The position numbers and the translations under genes are program-made. 64,000 bases of DNA from Hysterangium stoloniferum (lineage: Eukaryota; Basidiomycota; Agaricomycetes; Hysterangiales; Hysterangiaceae): contig WHVD01000028.1 of the NCBI GenBank assembly GCA_015178975.1, forward strand, positions 620,001 to 684,000, in the 5' to 3' direction. The stretch's first letter is position 1. Every line of letters begins with the position of its first letter. Shown here in pieces: positions 22,260 to 32,563 of the stretch. The notes under the pieces are model-generated. The model did not search any database. It saw only the letters and a list, made by a program, of their open reading frames with translations, and was not told the DNA's origin.

Positions 22260-25200
22260 TTATATGACAAGCTTAGGAACCCTTGCTACGCTGCGGGGCG
22301 GTCGCTTGCCCTTTTTGATGTGCCATGAGGAGTTCTTCTCACAGGGAACAGGAATTGCAAACATGCTATGAGAGGTGCGACCACCTTTGAGAATCATTGA
22401 TGCAATTCCAGATGAGGCAACACAAAGGACAATGTAGCCTTTGGCACGACATGCATGTGCAAGAGTATTCCATACAAAGGACTTGCCAGTGCCACCTGGG
22501 CCATTGACAAAGAACATTTTGCCCTCCTGCTGCTCATCAACTGCCTTGATGATAGTGTCAAAAGCCACTTGTTGTTCAGGATTGAACTTTTCAAGATTGG
22601 CTTGGGCACTGGCATGCTCATGATCAAGATTATAATTCTTCTGCTCCCTAATGAGACGATTGCCAATGAACTGATCCCAATTCTCAGTGATTTGTGGCAT
22701 GGTTGGATAGAGTGAAAGAGACTTTCCAGAATAGCGGAGGATTTTATCAATCTGATAGAGACCAAAGTCATAAATTGTGTGAGGTGCTGCATTGTCAATG
22801 TTATATGTAACCCTCAGGATCCAGTCCAAATCATCACAGATAAATTCTTTGAACTCATCCCAGAGTTCTTGAGGTTGTGCAGGGGAGGACATGGTCAAAA
22901 TGATGACGAACAACCTGCGAAGTTGAAGGCCAGGCTGTATGCGACTGGCTTCTCTGAGGCACATGTTCCACTGGCGATCATCTTCAAGCAAACCACGTGC
23001 AACACAGGCTTGTTGAAATGTGGGATGGGTCTCACCCTGAAAAGTCCTTAGATTTTCAAATGAGGTGGCACCTTGGACGACAGTGAGCAATGTACGGAGG
23101 TGGAATCTTTCACCACAGGCAGCATTGACAAAATGGATGCGTCCTATGGAAAAACCACTTTGACGTGGCTTCCATGATTTAGTCCTAGCTACAAATGTAA
23201 AATACTCGGGAAAATCCATATACAATGTGTCCCTGGCATGGCGACCATTGTAGCCAATAAGATCCTTGGCATTAGCTTCAAAATAAGCCATTAAAGTTGT
23301 GCCCGCACGCTCTGCCCTTTGTAAAGCCTCAGCAGGACCCTGATCAGCATCAAAAATGACAGTATTTTCCCCAGGGAGGTGGACACGAAGTGCCATTACT
23401 GCAGGAACCTGGGTGTGGAGTTCATTGCGCATTAATCGCCAGACAGACTCATGTGCACTAACATATCGTGCATCAAGATACTGTTTAATCTCATCTGGTG
23501 TCTTTCCAACCTCCATAGTTGTGCGATCGGGGCCTTTGTAACAGTATTTATGCATATACTTCATTGATCTATTGGTAAAGACCAACTCAACATTGATATG
23601 ACACTCAAAGGTGAGAAGCAGAATAGGAGAGTAAGGAACAACATATCTGTTGTCATATGTAAACTTGGGAGTTACATAAACCCTCCCATTGTTGGGACGA
23701 AGGTAGAATGGATAGCCTTCCTGATTGACAATGGTGGCTTCACACCAATCCTTTGGGAAGAATTTACCACATGTACCATTGGCCATACAGGCAGCATTTG
23801 GATGATGAAGACCGCAGGGGCCATGGGTCATGAGTTGACCTACTAAATTAAATAGTCTGGGATGTGTTTCAGGATCTGGAAAACAGGCAGAAATAATTGA
23901 ATCGACATCTGCAGGTGTCCTTGGCTTATCCTGCTCCTCAAACCATATAAGACAGTGCATGTGTGGAAGACCCTGCTTTTGGAATTCAATGACATGGATA
24001 TGTGCTACTGTTTTACCAAAGATATGGCCTTCTGTAATCATTTTCAGCATTTTAGCCTTTTTGATAGCAAAGACACGTGAGACCAAATCAGGACGATCAG
24101 CAGGGGTCTGGCCAGGAAGCAATTCACGGATGACCTCCTCCCAATTGGGATTAGCAGTCATGGTGATGAAGCAGCTGGCATTGCCATACTTGCGTGCAAT
24201 TGCAAAAGAATTTTGCAGACTTTGCCTCATATCCCTTGAACCACCAGTAAATGAAGAAGGGAGTATGACCCTCTGACTGATACTATTGGGATTGATATCA
24301 TCATTTGAAAAAGCATCAACGACCTGGTTGTAGAGTTCTGCACGTATCCTTGGTTGATTTTGACTCAGAAACTTCAATCTGCTCTGTTCTGTGACTGCCC
24401 AGGCATCGACAATGTACTGCTGGAACAGCTTTTGTGCATAAAAAATGGTTTTGGCTTCATTTGCTCTAAGAAATAGGCGATAGGCATAATATTCACGCTG
24501 GGTCACCTTACGACTTTTGTCTTCTTCTTCAGCTTGTTCATGCTGCTGTGCAGCCTGGGGCTGCCAATTGTTATTTGCATAGGGAATGTCCCATGACCAA
24601 CCACGCTCACCCCTGGGAAAGAGCATGACATAATGAAGGGGTGTACAAATGGCCTGTCCTTCATGCAATCGATGGAAGGGCCCCCCCCTTCTCTGAACAA
24701 TAATATCCCTTGGATCACCCTGACCTGTATCACCATCTCCAGGCACAATGACTGCAGGTTCATCACCGGTTGGAAGGTTGTACCGTCGGGGATCAGTAAA
24801 AGCCTTGTAGCTCAGTCTAACATGTAACCTTGGAGTCTCTGCCTGTGTCCTCAATCGCTCATGTGCCTGGCGATAGAGTACTATAAAGGGATTATATTGC
24901 TCCATCATGTCCTGCAAGTCAGAAAAGGTTTGATTGTTTAGATTCCAATTTGCCCTGTGATTCTGCCTTATCTGCAATGCATTCCCCAGTGCATCCTCAC
25001 GTGCCAGTGCAGGATCATGGATGTAAAGCTGAGCATAACTGGGTGATACATCTTCCCCATATGGGATTAAGGAACCATGCTCATGATACAATCCACCATG
25101 TATTTTAAAGACATATGGGCCCCGACCGCCTTGCAAGACAGACTCATCTAATTTGACACCAAGTGATATAAATGCAAATGCATTATTATATGCACAAATA

Positions 25201-26711
25201 TTTTTGCGAAATTCCTTGGCATTGTCTGTATTATCCTCAAGAAGAGACTTTAAGGTATGAGGGACTGGTCCAAGTATTGGAAGGATGATCTTTCCTTGCT
25301 TGCAACATTTGCCAAACTTTGGTGTTGTCCGAGAGCTAGCTGACAGACGCTCATCCATCCAGTGTAAAGCTCCACAGTGTGAACACTGTATGTTCATATG
25401 TCCCACATCATATCTTGGAAACCTGGCCTCCACAACTGGCTGCCGTCCAATGGGTAATTGTGCAACAGGAAGTGGAAATGGAGGGATGGCTGCAGGGTCT
25501 GGAATGGCTGGGGGTGGGGCATTGACTGCAGGTAGGGCAATAGCTGGGGATGGGGCAAGTGGGAGAATAACTGGAGGTGGAGGAATAGCTGGGGGTAGGC
25601 CCAACTGTAGCTGTTGCTGTGCATTTGCTGCTGGAAAAATAGGTGGATGGTGATGCTGTGGTGGTGCTAGCTGCAACATGGGTACCTGTTGTTGTGGAAC
25701 TGGATTTCCAGGTGGATGGTGAAGCTGTGGTGGTGCCCACTGTACAATAGGTGGTTGTTGTTGTTGTTGTTGTGGAACTGGATTTCCAGGTGGATGATGA
25801 AGCTGTGGTGGTGCCCACTGTACAATAGGTTGTTGTTGTTGTTGTGGAACTGGATTTCCACCTGGATGGTTATGCTGTGGTGGTGCTAACTGCAAAATGG
25901 GTACCTGTACCTGAGGTTGTGGAATAGCATTAATATGTTGCTGCTGTGGAACTGGATTTCCAGGTGGATGGTGAAGCTGTGGTGGTGCCCACTGCAAAAT
26001 AGGTTGTTGTTGTTGTTGCTGTGGATGGTGATGCTGTAGTGGTGCTAACTGCAAAATAGGTAGCTGTGCCTGGACTGGTGGCTGCAGTTGAGCAGGTTGG
26101 CGTAATGGTGGTAAAGCATCATACTGAGCATACAGATCAGCTACTGCAGCAGAGCCAACTACAGGCTGGACAGCTTCAGGTGCTAATTGGACATTTACTG
26201 CCTGTAGTTGAACAGGTACATTTGCTGGCTGATGACTATGCTGGGTATGTGGTGCTAATTGCAAAATTGGTTGCTGCAGTTGAGCAGCTACAGCTACATT
26301 GTCTCGTGTATGACCTGGTGCCTGTGGCTGAATAGGTGCATTTGCTGGGTGATGACCCTGCTGTATATGTGGTGCTACCTGCAAAATTGGTCGCTGCATT
26401 TGAGTAGCTGGATTTCCTTGTCCACGCCTCTGCCTTTGCCGAACAGGTAGTAATGGTGGCAAATCTCTATACCGATTAAGCAAGTCAGTCATTGCATCAG
26501 AGCCACCTGCAGCAGAGCCACCTGCAGCAGAGCCACCTACAGCAGAGCCACCTGCAGCAGAGCCACTTGCAATAGAGCCACTTGGCTGAGCAACCAAAAA
26601 TGGATTATCAGGTTGACCTCTACCAACAGGAAGATCTCCAAATGGTCGAGGAGGGAGTGGTATATTAGAATTTACAGCTAAACGCCGATGACGATCAGAT
26701 GGAGATGTCAT
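22260..26711 (-). CDS. Helitron Rep (HUH) protein with truncated helicase
   Basis: A 1483-residue open frame. Residues 1-430 are low-complexity Pro/Gln/His-rich with repeats such as LQLAPPQHHHPPG and a GSAAG tract. A CX2C...C-rich segment (CSHCGALHWMDERL) follows near residue 437. The Helitron N-terminal domain comes next, then the HUH motif (LPHMHCLIW, about residue 912) and the two-tyrosine motif YMHKYCYKG (about residue 1050). HUH supplies metal-binding histidines and the tyrosines nick and join DNA in rolling-circle transposition. Walker A GPGGTGKS is near residue 1403, but the frame leaves helicase homology about 50 residues later and ends in PPRSVARVPKLVI, encoded by the element terminus and the neighbouring unit. 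An upstream in-frame ATG (26774) is separated by TGA at 26736-26738, where copy 2 has a sense codon. It cannot supply a full helicase. Confidence 0.8.
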   Translation of the reverse strand: MTSPSDRHRRLAVNSNIPLPPRPFGDLPVGRGQPDNPFLVAQPSGSIASGSAAGGSAVGGSAAGGSAAGGSDAMTDLLNRYRDLPPLLPVRQRQRRGQGNPATQMQRPILQVAPHIQQGHHPANAPIQPQAPGHTRDNVAVAAQLQQPILQLAPHTQHSHQPANVPVQLQAVNVQLAPEAVQPVVGSAAVADLYAQYDALPPLRQPAQLQPPVQAQLPILQLAPLQHHHPQQQQQQPILQWAPPQLHHPPGNPVPQQQHINAIPQPQVQVPILQLAPPQHNHPGGNPVPQQQQQPIVQWAPPQLHHPPGNPVPQQQQQQPPIVQWAPPQLHHPPGNPVPQQQVPMLQLAPPQHHHPPIFPAANAQQQLQLGLPPAIPPPPVILPLAPSPAIALPAVNAPPPAIPDPAAIPPFPLPVAQLPIGRQPVVEARFPRYDVGHMNIQCSHCGALHWMDERLSASSRTTPKFGKCCKQGKIILPILGPVPHTLKSLLEDNTDNAKEFRKNICAYNNAFAFISLGVKLDESVLQGGRGPYVFKIHGGLYHEHGSLIPYGEDVSPSYAQLYIHDPALAREDALGNALQIRQNHRANWNLNNQTFSDLQDMMEQYNPFIVLYRQAHERLRTQAETPRLHVRLSYKAFTDPRRYNLPTGDEPAVIVPGDGDTGQGDPRDIIVQRRGGPFHRLHEGQAICTPLHYVMLFPRGERGWSWDIPYANNNWQPQAAQQHEQAEEEDKSRKVTQREYYAYRLFLRANEAKTIFYAQKLFQQYIVDAWAVTEQSRLKFLSQNQPRIRAELYNQVVDAFSNDDINPNSISQRVILPSSFTGGSRDMRQSLQNSFAIARKYGNASCFITMTANPNWEEVIRELLPGQTPADRPDLVSRVFAIKKAKMLKMITEGHIFGKTVAHIHVIEFQKQGLPHMHCLIWFEEQDKPRTPADVDSIISACFPDPETHPRLFNLVGQLMTHGPCGLHHPNAACMANGTCGKFFPKDWCEATIVNQEGYPFYLRPNNGRVYVTPKFTYDNRYVVPYSPILLLTFECHINVELVFTNRSMKYMHKYCYKGPDRTTMEVGKTPDEIKQYLDARYVSAHESVWRLMRNELHTQVPAVMALRVHLPGENTVIFDADQGPAEALQRAERAGTTLMAYFEANAKDLIGYNGRHARDTLYMDFPEYFTFVARTKSWKPRQSGFSIGRIHFVNAACGERFHLRTLLTVVQGATSFENLRTFQGETHPTFQQACVARGLLEDDRQWNMCLREASRIQPGLQLRRLFVIILTMSSPAQPQELWDEFKEFICDDLDWILRVTYNIDNAAPHTIYDFGLYQIDKILRYSGKSLSLYPTMPQITENWDQFIGNRLIREQKNYNLDHEHASAQANLEKFNPEQQVAFDTIIKAVDEQQEGKMFFVNGPGGTGKSFVWNTLAHACRAKGYIVLCVASSGIASMILKGGRTSHSMFAIPVPCEKNSSWHIKKGKRPPRSVARVPKLVI
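22400..22560 (-). other. Walker A segment of the truncated helicase
   Basis: GPGGTGKSFVWNTLAHACRA is encoded here. Helicase motifs II-VI, present in copy 2 (50500 down to 49476), are absent. Confidence 0.75.
25660..26065. repeat. In-frame minisatellite within the Rep N-terminus
   Basis: Tandem ~66-78-bp units encode (Q)nPI(L/V)QWAPPQLHHPPGNPVP. Copy number and unit order differ from Helitron copy 2 (53830-54290), so this domain evolves by slippage. Confidence 0.75.
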
Positions 26712-26774
26712 TTGTAATTGTGCCCTATGCTGCCGTCACTCTTCCTCCCTATTACGCTCAGGTGTTCGATCCAT

Positions 26775-27940
26775 AATAATACAGCAATATCAGCAGCAGC
26801 AACAGAGACAGAAATCCTGGCAAGAAAGGGAGAACAGAGGAGTGATAGAAATTTGGAGTGAATTAGGCTAAAATAGGTCAAAAATGTGAAAATTAAATTA
26901 TGAATAAATCTTTACAGCATCAGAGAAGGTATCAATACTAACCTGGAGTTGTTTTGTATCTCACAGGGTCACAGAGGGGATAGAAATAGCAATAAAGCCA
27001 AAGGCCACAGAATGGGAGGTCAATTTTAACTGTATGGATTATATCTGAGTAAAAAATGGTAAAACTAATTACAGGGAAAGGACTCACTTTCAATACTCTA
27101 CTTATGCCTATAGGGAGCAGTCAGAAAAGCAGTAGAGAGTGCCAGGGAAAAGGAATTTAGACAAAGAGGTCTAAAATAGCCCAAAAACGTGAAAAATAAT
27201 GCATAAATAATTTTTAACAGCATGAGAGAAGGTACCAATACTAACCTGGAGATATGCTATCTGTTCCAGCAAGAATAGAAACAGCAATCAAGGCAATGCA
27301 GCACAGAATAGAGGAATGTCACTGTAAGAATAATATTTGAGCAAAGAAAAGTAAGGTTAATTAGAGGGACAGGACTCACCTTCAATACTCCACTTATACT
27401 CACAGAGAGGGGTCAACAAAGCAGTGGAGAGTCCCAGGGAAAAGGGATTCACACAAATGGGTCTAAAATAGCCCCAAAACGCGAAAAATAATGCATAAAT
27501 AAATTAAAACAGCATCAGAAACCCCAAACCATACCTGATATTATAGGGCAGGCTTCAGATTGTGTGTTCCAATGAGATGAATACCTGGGAAAGAGTAATT
27601 TGACTGCAAATAAATTATTTAATCATTAAAAAAAGCGAAAATTAAATAATAATAGATAGGAGCTCACCACACCTTTTATATTGCCTGAGGAGTTGAGGAA
27701 AGCTTCAGAGATAATAGCTGTTCAATATTGGGGGTCCAGGGCCAGTGGATGGCCAGACTCTAACTGCAGAATAATATATTTAATTATTAAAAAGCGAAAT
27801 TTAATAGAATTAAATAGAGGCCTCAACACACCTTGGTATGGGCCCAAATCCCTTGAGAAATATTCTAAAGAGCAACCCCTCACAATTTAAGGAGCACCAA
27901 GCTGGGAGAGGGAGAGGGGAAAGGAGAAAGTGTGGCAGCC
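26775..27940 (-). repeat. Helitron 5' leader built of ~300-bp repeats
   Basis: Similar blocks recur about every 293-305 bp. On the minus strand each contains donor-like GGTGAGTCC (near 27080 and 27377) and GTTAGTATTG (near 26935 and 27240) next to an AATAATGCATAAATAA-type stretch. Copy 2 has the same arrangement at 54960-55990. These may be short alternating leader exons; I see no coding. Confidence 0.5.
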
Positions 27941-28270
27941 TCAAGGCTTTGCAGTGGCTATGGTGCAGAATGTTCCCACGCATCACAGAAGTCACGAAAA
28001 AGCTCCCGGCGCGCGTCACATGGTGTCACACAATGCTCCCGCGGCACCAAAATACTCCCGCGAATGTTAAAAGCCTCCGGATTTGCTCCCGCGCTGACTA
28101 ATAACAGCCTTCGGGCGCTAACGTGCCCTCAGCTTAGTCACACAGTGAGGTTCGGGCACTGCGTGCCTTCACAAATTGGGGAAAAAGCTCGGGCACTCCG
28201 CGCCCTCACAAATAGGGCCTGCGGCGCCTAAAAATGCCCACCACCCACCATGCTCCTTTCACTTATTTGA
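27941..28270 (-). promoter_or_regulatory. G module: Helitron 5' terminal region
   Basis: GC-rich, with repeated GCTCCCGCG motifs and GGGCACTCCGCGCCCTCAC. The same terminal module closes all units (10363, 47594, 56532, 59656, 63481). Confidence 0.6.
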
Positions 28271-28373
28271 TGATGATGATGATGATATTCCCAAATGACA
28301 TAATGTATGACATAACATTCCCGCGCTAGTGCGCGTGTGACACCATCGCGCCTTGTGACTGTCGCGCGCCCTT

Positions 28374-28577
28374 GTGACGACGGTCACTTGTTGTGACGAC
28401 CAGTCACTTGTTGTGACGACCAGTCACTTGTTGTGACGACCAGTCACTTGTTGTGACGACCAGTCACTTGTTGTGACGACCAGTCACTTGTTGTGACGAC
28501 CAGTCACTTGTTGTGACGACCAGTCACTTGTTGTGACAACCGGTCACTTGTTGTGACGACTGGTCACTTGTTGTGAC
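28374..28577. repeat. 20-bp palindromic minisatellite (GTGACGACCAGTCACTTGTT)
   Basis: Ten copies plus a partial one, nearly identical. Every unit contains the inverted pair GTGAC/GTCAC around a 5-nt loop and one CpG. It lies about 100 bp beyond the 5' end of Helitron copy 1. Confidence 0.95.
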
Positions 28578-29328
28578 CAATATTCCCGTGCGTTGTGTAA
28601 TAAGCGCCAGGTGGCCGGTTTGAAGATATATTAGTTAAAAAAGAATAGAAAGTAGAAATTTCGTAGCTCCCTCAATTTATAAGATAAAAATGCAAAATAA
28701 ATTGCATAAATTCAATATAAATTAAGAGAATATTGTACAATTTTATAATCGCGATATAAGTACATTTAGAAGCCTTTGTTAAGAATTTCGTTTTGGGGAA
28801 ATTGCGAAAAATAGAAAAAACCTTTTAAAATACATGACAGGCCTGATATTGTTAATACTAAAAACTATAAACCAACAATATCTATTCCTGGAAAAGACAT
28901 GCTAAGTTTCCCTTAATAATTTTTTTTATTTTACTAAATTATATACAGTTATTAAGTTCCCGAACAAAGCTTCATGGATAGTCCCATGGAGGTTTCCAGT
29001 AATTATTCCAAACACACACTTGCTTCCGGGAAATGTCCCATGGAGTCCCCAGGTAATAAGTCCGGGGAAAGTTCTGGGGATATTAGTAGTACAAGGAATG
29101 TGTGGTATCAGAATAATTACCAGAAAGGTAGGTAAACGACTGATGATGGACTTGGCTTCAGCTTATAGGCTGCACCCTCATACACTCATTTGGGTGTCCA
29201 TATTTCGAACTGACAGAATGCATACTGTACAAGGAGATATAGATTCCAGAGTTCCTGTGGGAGTTCCAGGAATTGAGCGTGCAGACAGACAAAAGGACTA
29301 GAGACTGGGATCGAGGGAAAACTTGTTT
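28578..29328. other. AT-rich intergenic, no gene seen
   Basis: Only short frames. 28650-28980 is strongly AT-rich. Confidence 0.4.
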
Positions 29329-29688
29329 GAGGGGTCAAACTTGTTTGAGGGGTCAAACTTGTTTGAGGGGTCAAACTTGTTTGAGGGGTCAAACTTGTTT
29401 GAGGGGTCAAACTTGTTTGAGGGGTCAAACTTGTTTGAGGGGTCAAACTTGTTTGAGGGGTCAAACTTGTTTGAGGGGTCAAACTTGTTTGAGGGGTCAA
29501 ACTTGTTTGAGGGGTCAAACTTGTTTGAGGGGTCAAACTTGTTTGAGGGGTCAAACTTGTTTGAGGGGTCAAACTTGTTTGAGGGGTCAAACTTGTTTGA
29601 GGGGTCAAACTTGTTTGAGGGGTCAAACTTGTTTGAGGGGTCAAACTTGTTTGAGGGGTCAAACTTGTTTGAGGGGTCAAACTTGTTT
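29329..29688. repeat. 18-bp minisatellite, 20 apparently perfect copies (GAGGGGTCAAACTTGTTT)
   Basis: Exactly 360 nt with no difference seen between copies; a partial unit precedes it. Open frames on both strands (peptides EGSNLF, RGQTCL, NKFDPS, TPQTSL) arise from the unit being a multiple of 3. Confidence 0.97.
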
Positions 29689-30370
29689 GCCCATGGCCTA
29701 TCAGTCACAGGTGAGGTGTGGCACTCGTGCCGAATGACCCAAGAAACGCCCACATCTGGGTCATGATCCCGTCGCTTTCCAGGCTTCCAAACGCGAACGC
29801 GAAAATCAATACCCAACCCTCAGCGTTGCAGCCTCTGATGCTGCGAAAACGTCGACCACCGACGCTGCATGTGTCTGCGCTGTCGAATGCAGAGTATACG
29901 GCGTATACCTAGTCGTTTTCGGAGCTGAGGATTCCAGGGGTGTCTCCAGGTAAGGACGCCGAGAGACGGTGGTTCTTAGTGTGAGGGAGGCTCGGAGGTG
30001 GATTAGAGGACGATATGGGGCGTATGTGGATGGCGCGATTGTTGATCAGGTGAGTCAGGTCGTGGATGAGAGGAAATAAAGGCCCAATCTTGACATTGGA
30101 AGACTTGCAGATTTTGAAGAATTTTGCACCAGAGTTATGGCCACATCTTGACTGGTGGCCAGTTTTTCGCGGTCATGAGAGTTGTTTGCCATGCAATCTG
30201 GTGCTTCTGTAGACGATGCACTGGTATTTGTCCAAGGTAAGTTCAGTTAGGAATCGTTACGGGGTAGCAGTCAAGCTTATCGGCGAACTTTGCAGCGAAT
30301 CCAGAGCCATTTTCTCCTGCTTCAGATTCTAAAAAAGCTTGTATCAAGTCGGGCGAAGCTCTAAGCAGAC
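29689..30370. other. Intergenic, no gene seen
   Basis: Contains short frames only. Confidence 0.35.
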
Positions 30371-31852
30371 GTGGTCCCTAATCCACCGCCCGTCCCTCCA
30401 CCCCGTCCATCTCTCGAAAGGCAGCGAACAGCAGCCACACCTCCAACACCAATCCTTTACCCCGCAGCACTCCACCCAGCACCAGCTCAAACTCCTTCAC
30501 CCGCGCCCAGTCCCAGTCCCAGTCCGAACCCCGTAAATCTCCCACAGAACTACCACCCGCATCTTCGAACCCCCCCCCCCCCCCCGCTGCCTTCCCTTTC
30601 ATCCGTAAGCTCGTCCTCGTCATGCCACTCGCCACCAACATGCAACGCCACCTCTTCCACCACGTAAACCGGCACTCTTGCCCTCACCCCGTCATGGATC
30701 TCTCGCGAGATTGCCTGTAGGCGTAAGCAAAGTCTTCTTCTACCTATACCCCACCGCTCCCGCCACCCCCTGCGCCACCTAGGCCGCCAAAGGCGACTTC
30801 GATGCTGATTAAGTAGTGTTTGCAAGCTGCCAACGGCGCGCAGAGCGTCAAGGAGGTTTTGGACATGTTGAGTAAGGAGAGGAGGGCGGAAGTGATTAGG
30901 ACGAGGGGTACGGGGAGCTCTGGCAACACTAATGGGACTAAAGTTGTTGGTAGTGGGACTGGGACTGGGACTGGGACAATGAGGAGTGTGAGCCTGCTGA
31001 GGTCGTTTTATGACGTTGCAGCTGCGCGTATTGGGATCGGGTCTTCGTCATCGTCTTCCATCTCATCCAATGAGCGGACGCCGACTCCACCAGCTGGTAT
31101 GGTCCAACCTGCGTCACCTGCCTCGCCATTAACGGTGACTCGCAGCGCCTTTTCCCAACATCACATCCTACTACTGCGCCCCTTCCTAATCCGCGTCGTA
31201 GCAAATCCCTCCATCACCTGAGTCCCGCCTCCGCTGCCGCTGCTACCTCCCCCCTCTCGCCGGTTGCATCGTCTGCCTTTCCCCGTTTCCATACACAGAT
31301 ACGCACGCACTCCCAACCACCATCACCATCACCATCTCAATCCCCGTCATCACATCACCAAACGCAGCCGCAGCCGCAGCCGCAACCACCTCCTCTCCTT
31401 CCTCCCCGACGACGCCGTCCCGAAAGCGTCCAAGTCACCCGTTCCCCTTTGCAGACATTGCAGACCAGGATCATCATCATGGTCGGAGCCGAGAACGCGT
31501 CGCAGGGGAGAGGTGGTATTCGTTTAAAGAGCTTGATGCGAGACTGGGGGCGAGTTCGAATCCGGGTCCGAATCCGACTGGGTCCGGGTCAAGCATGACA
31601 GATGCGCTACAGCGCACCTTTGCGACGCTCCGTCCCTGCCCTGGGTTTGAGAGTGTACGTGTATGGGCGGAGGGGATGGTTTTTCATGGAGGCCATTCAA
31701 CGATGGGGAAAGGGGGCGAGAGGCTGGTTGGTGAGGAGGAGATGGAGGGGAAAAAATTGGAATGGCCTATTCAAAGATCAAGACGGAAATTGCAAAAGGA
31801 AAACAATGAACAGTGTGCAATATTGGCGGCGACAGGTGATGACAGGCACTGA
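30371..31852 (+). pseudogene. Ser/Pro-rich fungal gene remnant, function unknown
   Basis: Coding-like, GC-rich sequence in several frames. 30371-30667 encodes a proline-rich stretch. 30737-31221 encodes PPLPPPPAPPRPPKATSMLI, an in-frame TAG (30814-30816), then ANGAQSVKEVLDMLSKERRA and a Ser/Gly/Thr-rich tail. About 31302-31852 encodes TTPSRKRPSHPFPFADIADQ, then GERWYSFKELDARLG and MTDALQRTFATLRPCPGFES up to a TGA. The third segment is in a different frame from the second, so the gene is broken or has introns I cannot define. I do not recognise a family. The low-complexity parts could be regulatory or disordered regions. Confidence 0.35.
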
Positions 31853-32563
31853 TAATGAATACTGCAGTGCATGTGAGGGGGTATGGTCATGAAAACAGAT
31901 AGAAAATAAACAGATAAAAAATGTGAAACAAGACTGTTGATATTCATCCAGACTTACACTCCTCTCTATTCAGAACCTGAAAACCCGGGTAAAGGCACAG
32001 TTCACAAAGAGTGAGAAATAGCGGATTTGTGAAACCAAACGAATGGTCCAGAATGCAGGGCAGAGCCAGGCTTACACCCCTCCCTGATCAAAAGACAGCA
32101 GCCTTTCACTTTTTTTTTGATATCGACTTTGCCTTTTCCGACAACGCAAACACGTCACCTTCGACTCGTTTGCATCCACTCATTTTTCATCCGACATCCT
32201 CATTCGACTCTCTCAATCGGAAATTATCGTACTGCTCTCACCCTCACTCAACATAAAATTCGAGTCATCACATCTGCGAACCATTATCTTCAACGTCGCG
32301 CTGTCTCGTTCAACACCCGCCGTTGAAACTTGGCCCAGAATCGTACCTTTAATTTCATGTTACACTTGCATTGCATTCATCACCGTCATTGTGACTTTGC
32401 CCATGCTGCTGCTGTTCACCTTGTTCGATGCCTTCAATTCATCACACTTACAAGCCGCGGTCGCCATCTTATTTAACGCCTACTGTTGAAACTTGTCCCA
32501 GAATCGTAGCTCCAACTCCGCGTTGCACTAAGAAACTGGTCATGAGCACCAAGTTTTTTCGAG
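31853..32563. other. Upstream region of the coiled-coil gene
   Basis: No separate gene seen. A frame from 32428, including an ATG near 32542, could supply an alternative N-terminus for the next gene if an additional intron exists. Confidence 0.3.

Larger units (their letters stand above)
18753..22267 (-). mobile_element. Satellite-loaded Helitron-type unit W
   Basis: The left end CAAGGCTGTGACCCGTGGGG is a variant of the A terminus. It contains a GTGGGGGGC/GCCCCCAC hairpin and a GGTCAC...GTGACC pair, and is preceded by A (minus-strand T after the 3' end). The right end ...AACTTATATGA abuts the CAAGC start of Helitron copy 1 with no base between. Inside are an AT-rich D tract, a long E array, a GC-rich F0 block and a 15-mer F array. 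It has no coding capacity. The left half (18840-20190) is unlike the other units and includes an imperfect ~147-bp duplication. Confidence 0.5.
22268..28270 (-). mobile_element. Helitron copy 1 (internally deleted)
   Basis: A 6003-bp element. On the minus strand it runs from TCAAATAAGTGAAAGGAGCA (28270) to ...CCTAAGCTTG (22268). The base before the 5' TC is A, as expected for Helitrons. There are no target-site duplications. It contains a 5' leader of repeated ~293-bp blocks and a long Rep ORF, but module A (only ~40 bp kept) is fused directly to the helicase sequence near 22308, so the rest of the helicase and the hairpin-bearing part of module A are deleted. It abuts unit W without intervening host DNA. 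Confidence 0.75.

Noticed and set aside
25285-25889. Plus-strand Trp/Gly-rich ORFs opposite the Helitron
   Set aside because: Antisense shadows of the Rep N-terminal repeats.
28374-28577. CRISPR array
   Set aside because: Uniform tandem units without unique spacers; eukaryotic context.
29186-29816. Four overlapping ORFs (EGSNLF, RGQTCL, TPQTSL, NKFDPS repeats)
   Set aside because: An 18-bp perfect repeat leaves both strands open; nothing favours one as a gene.
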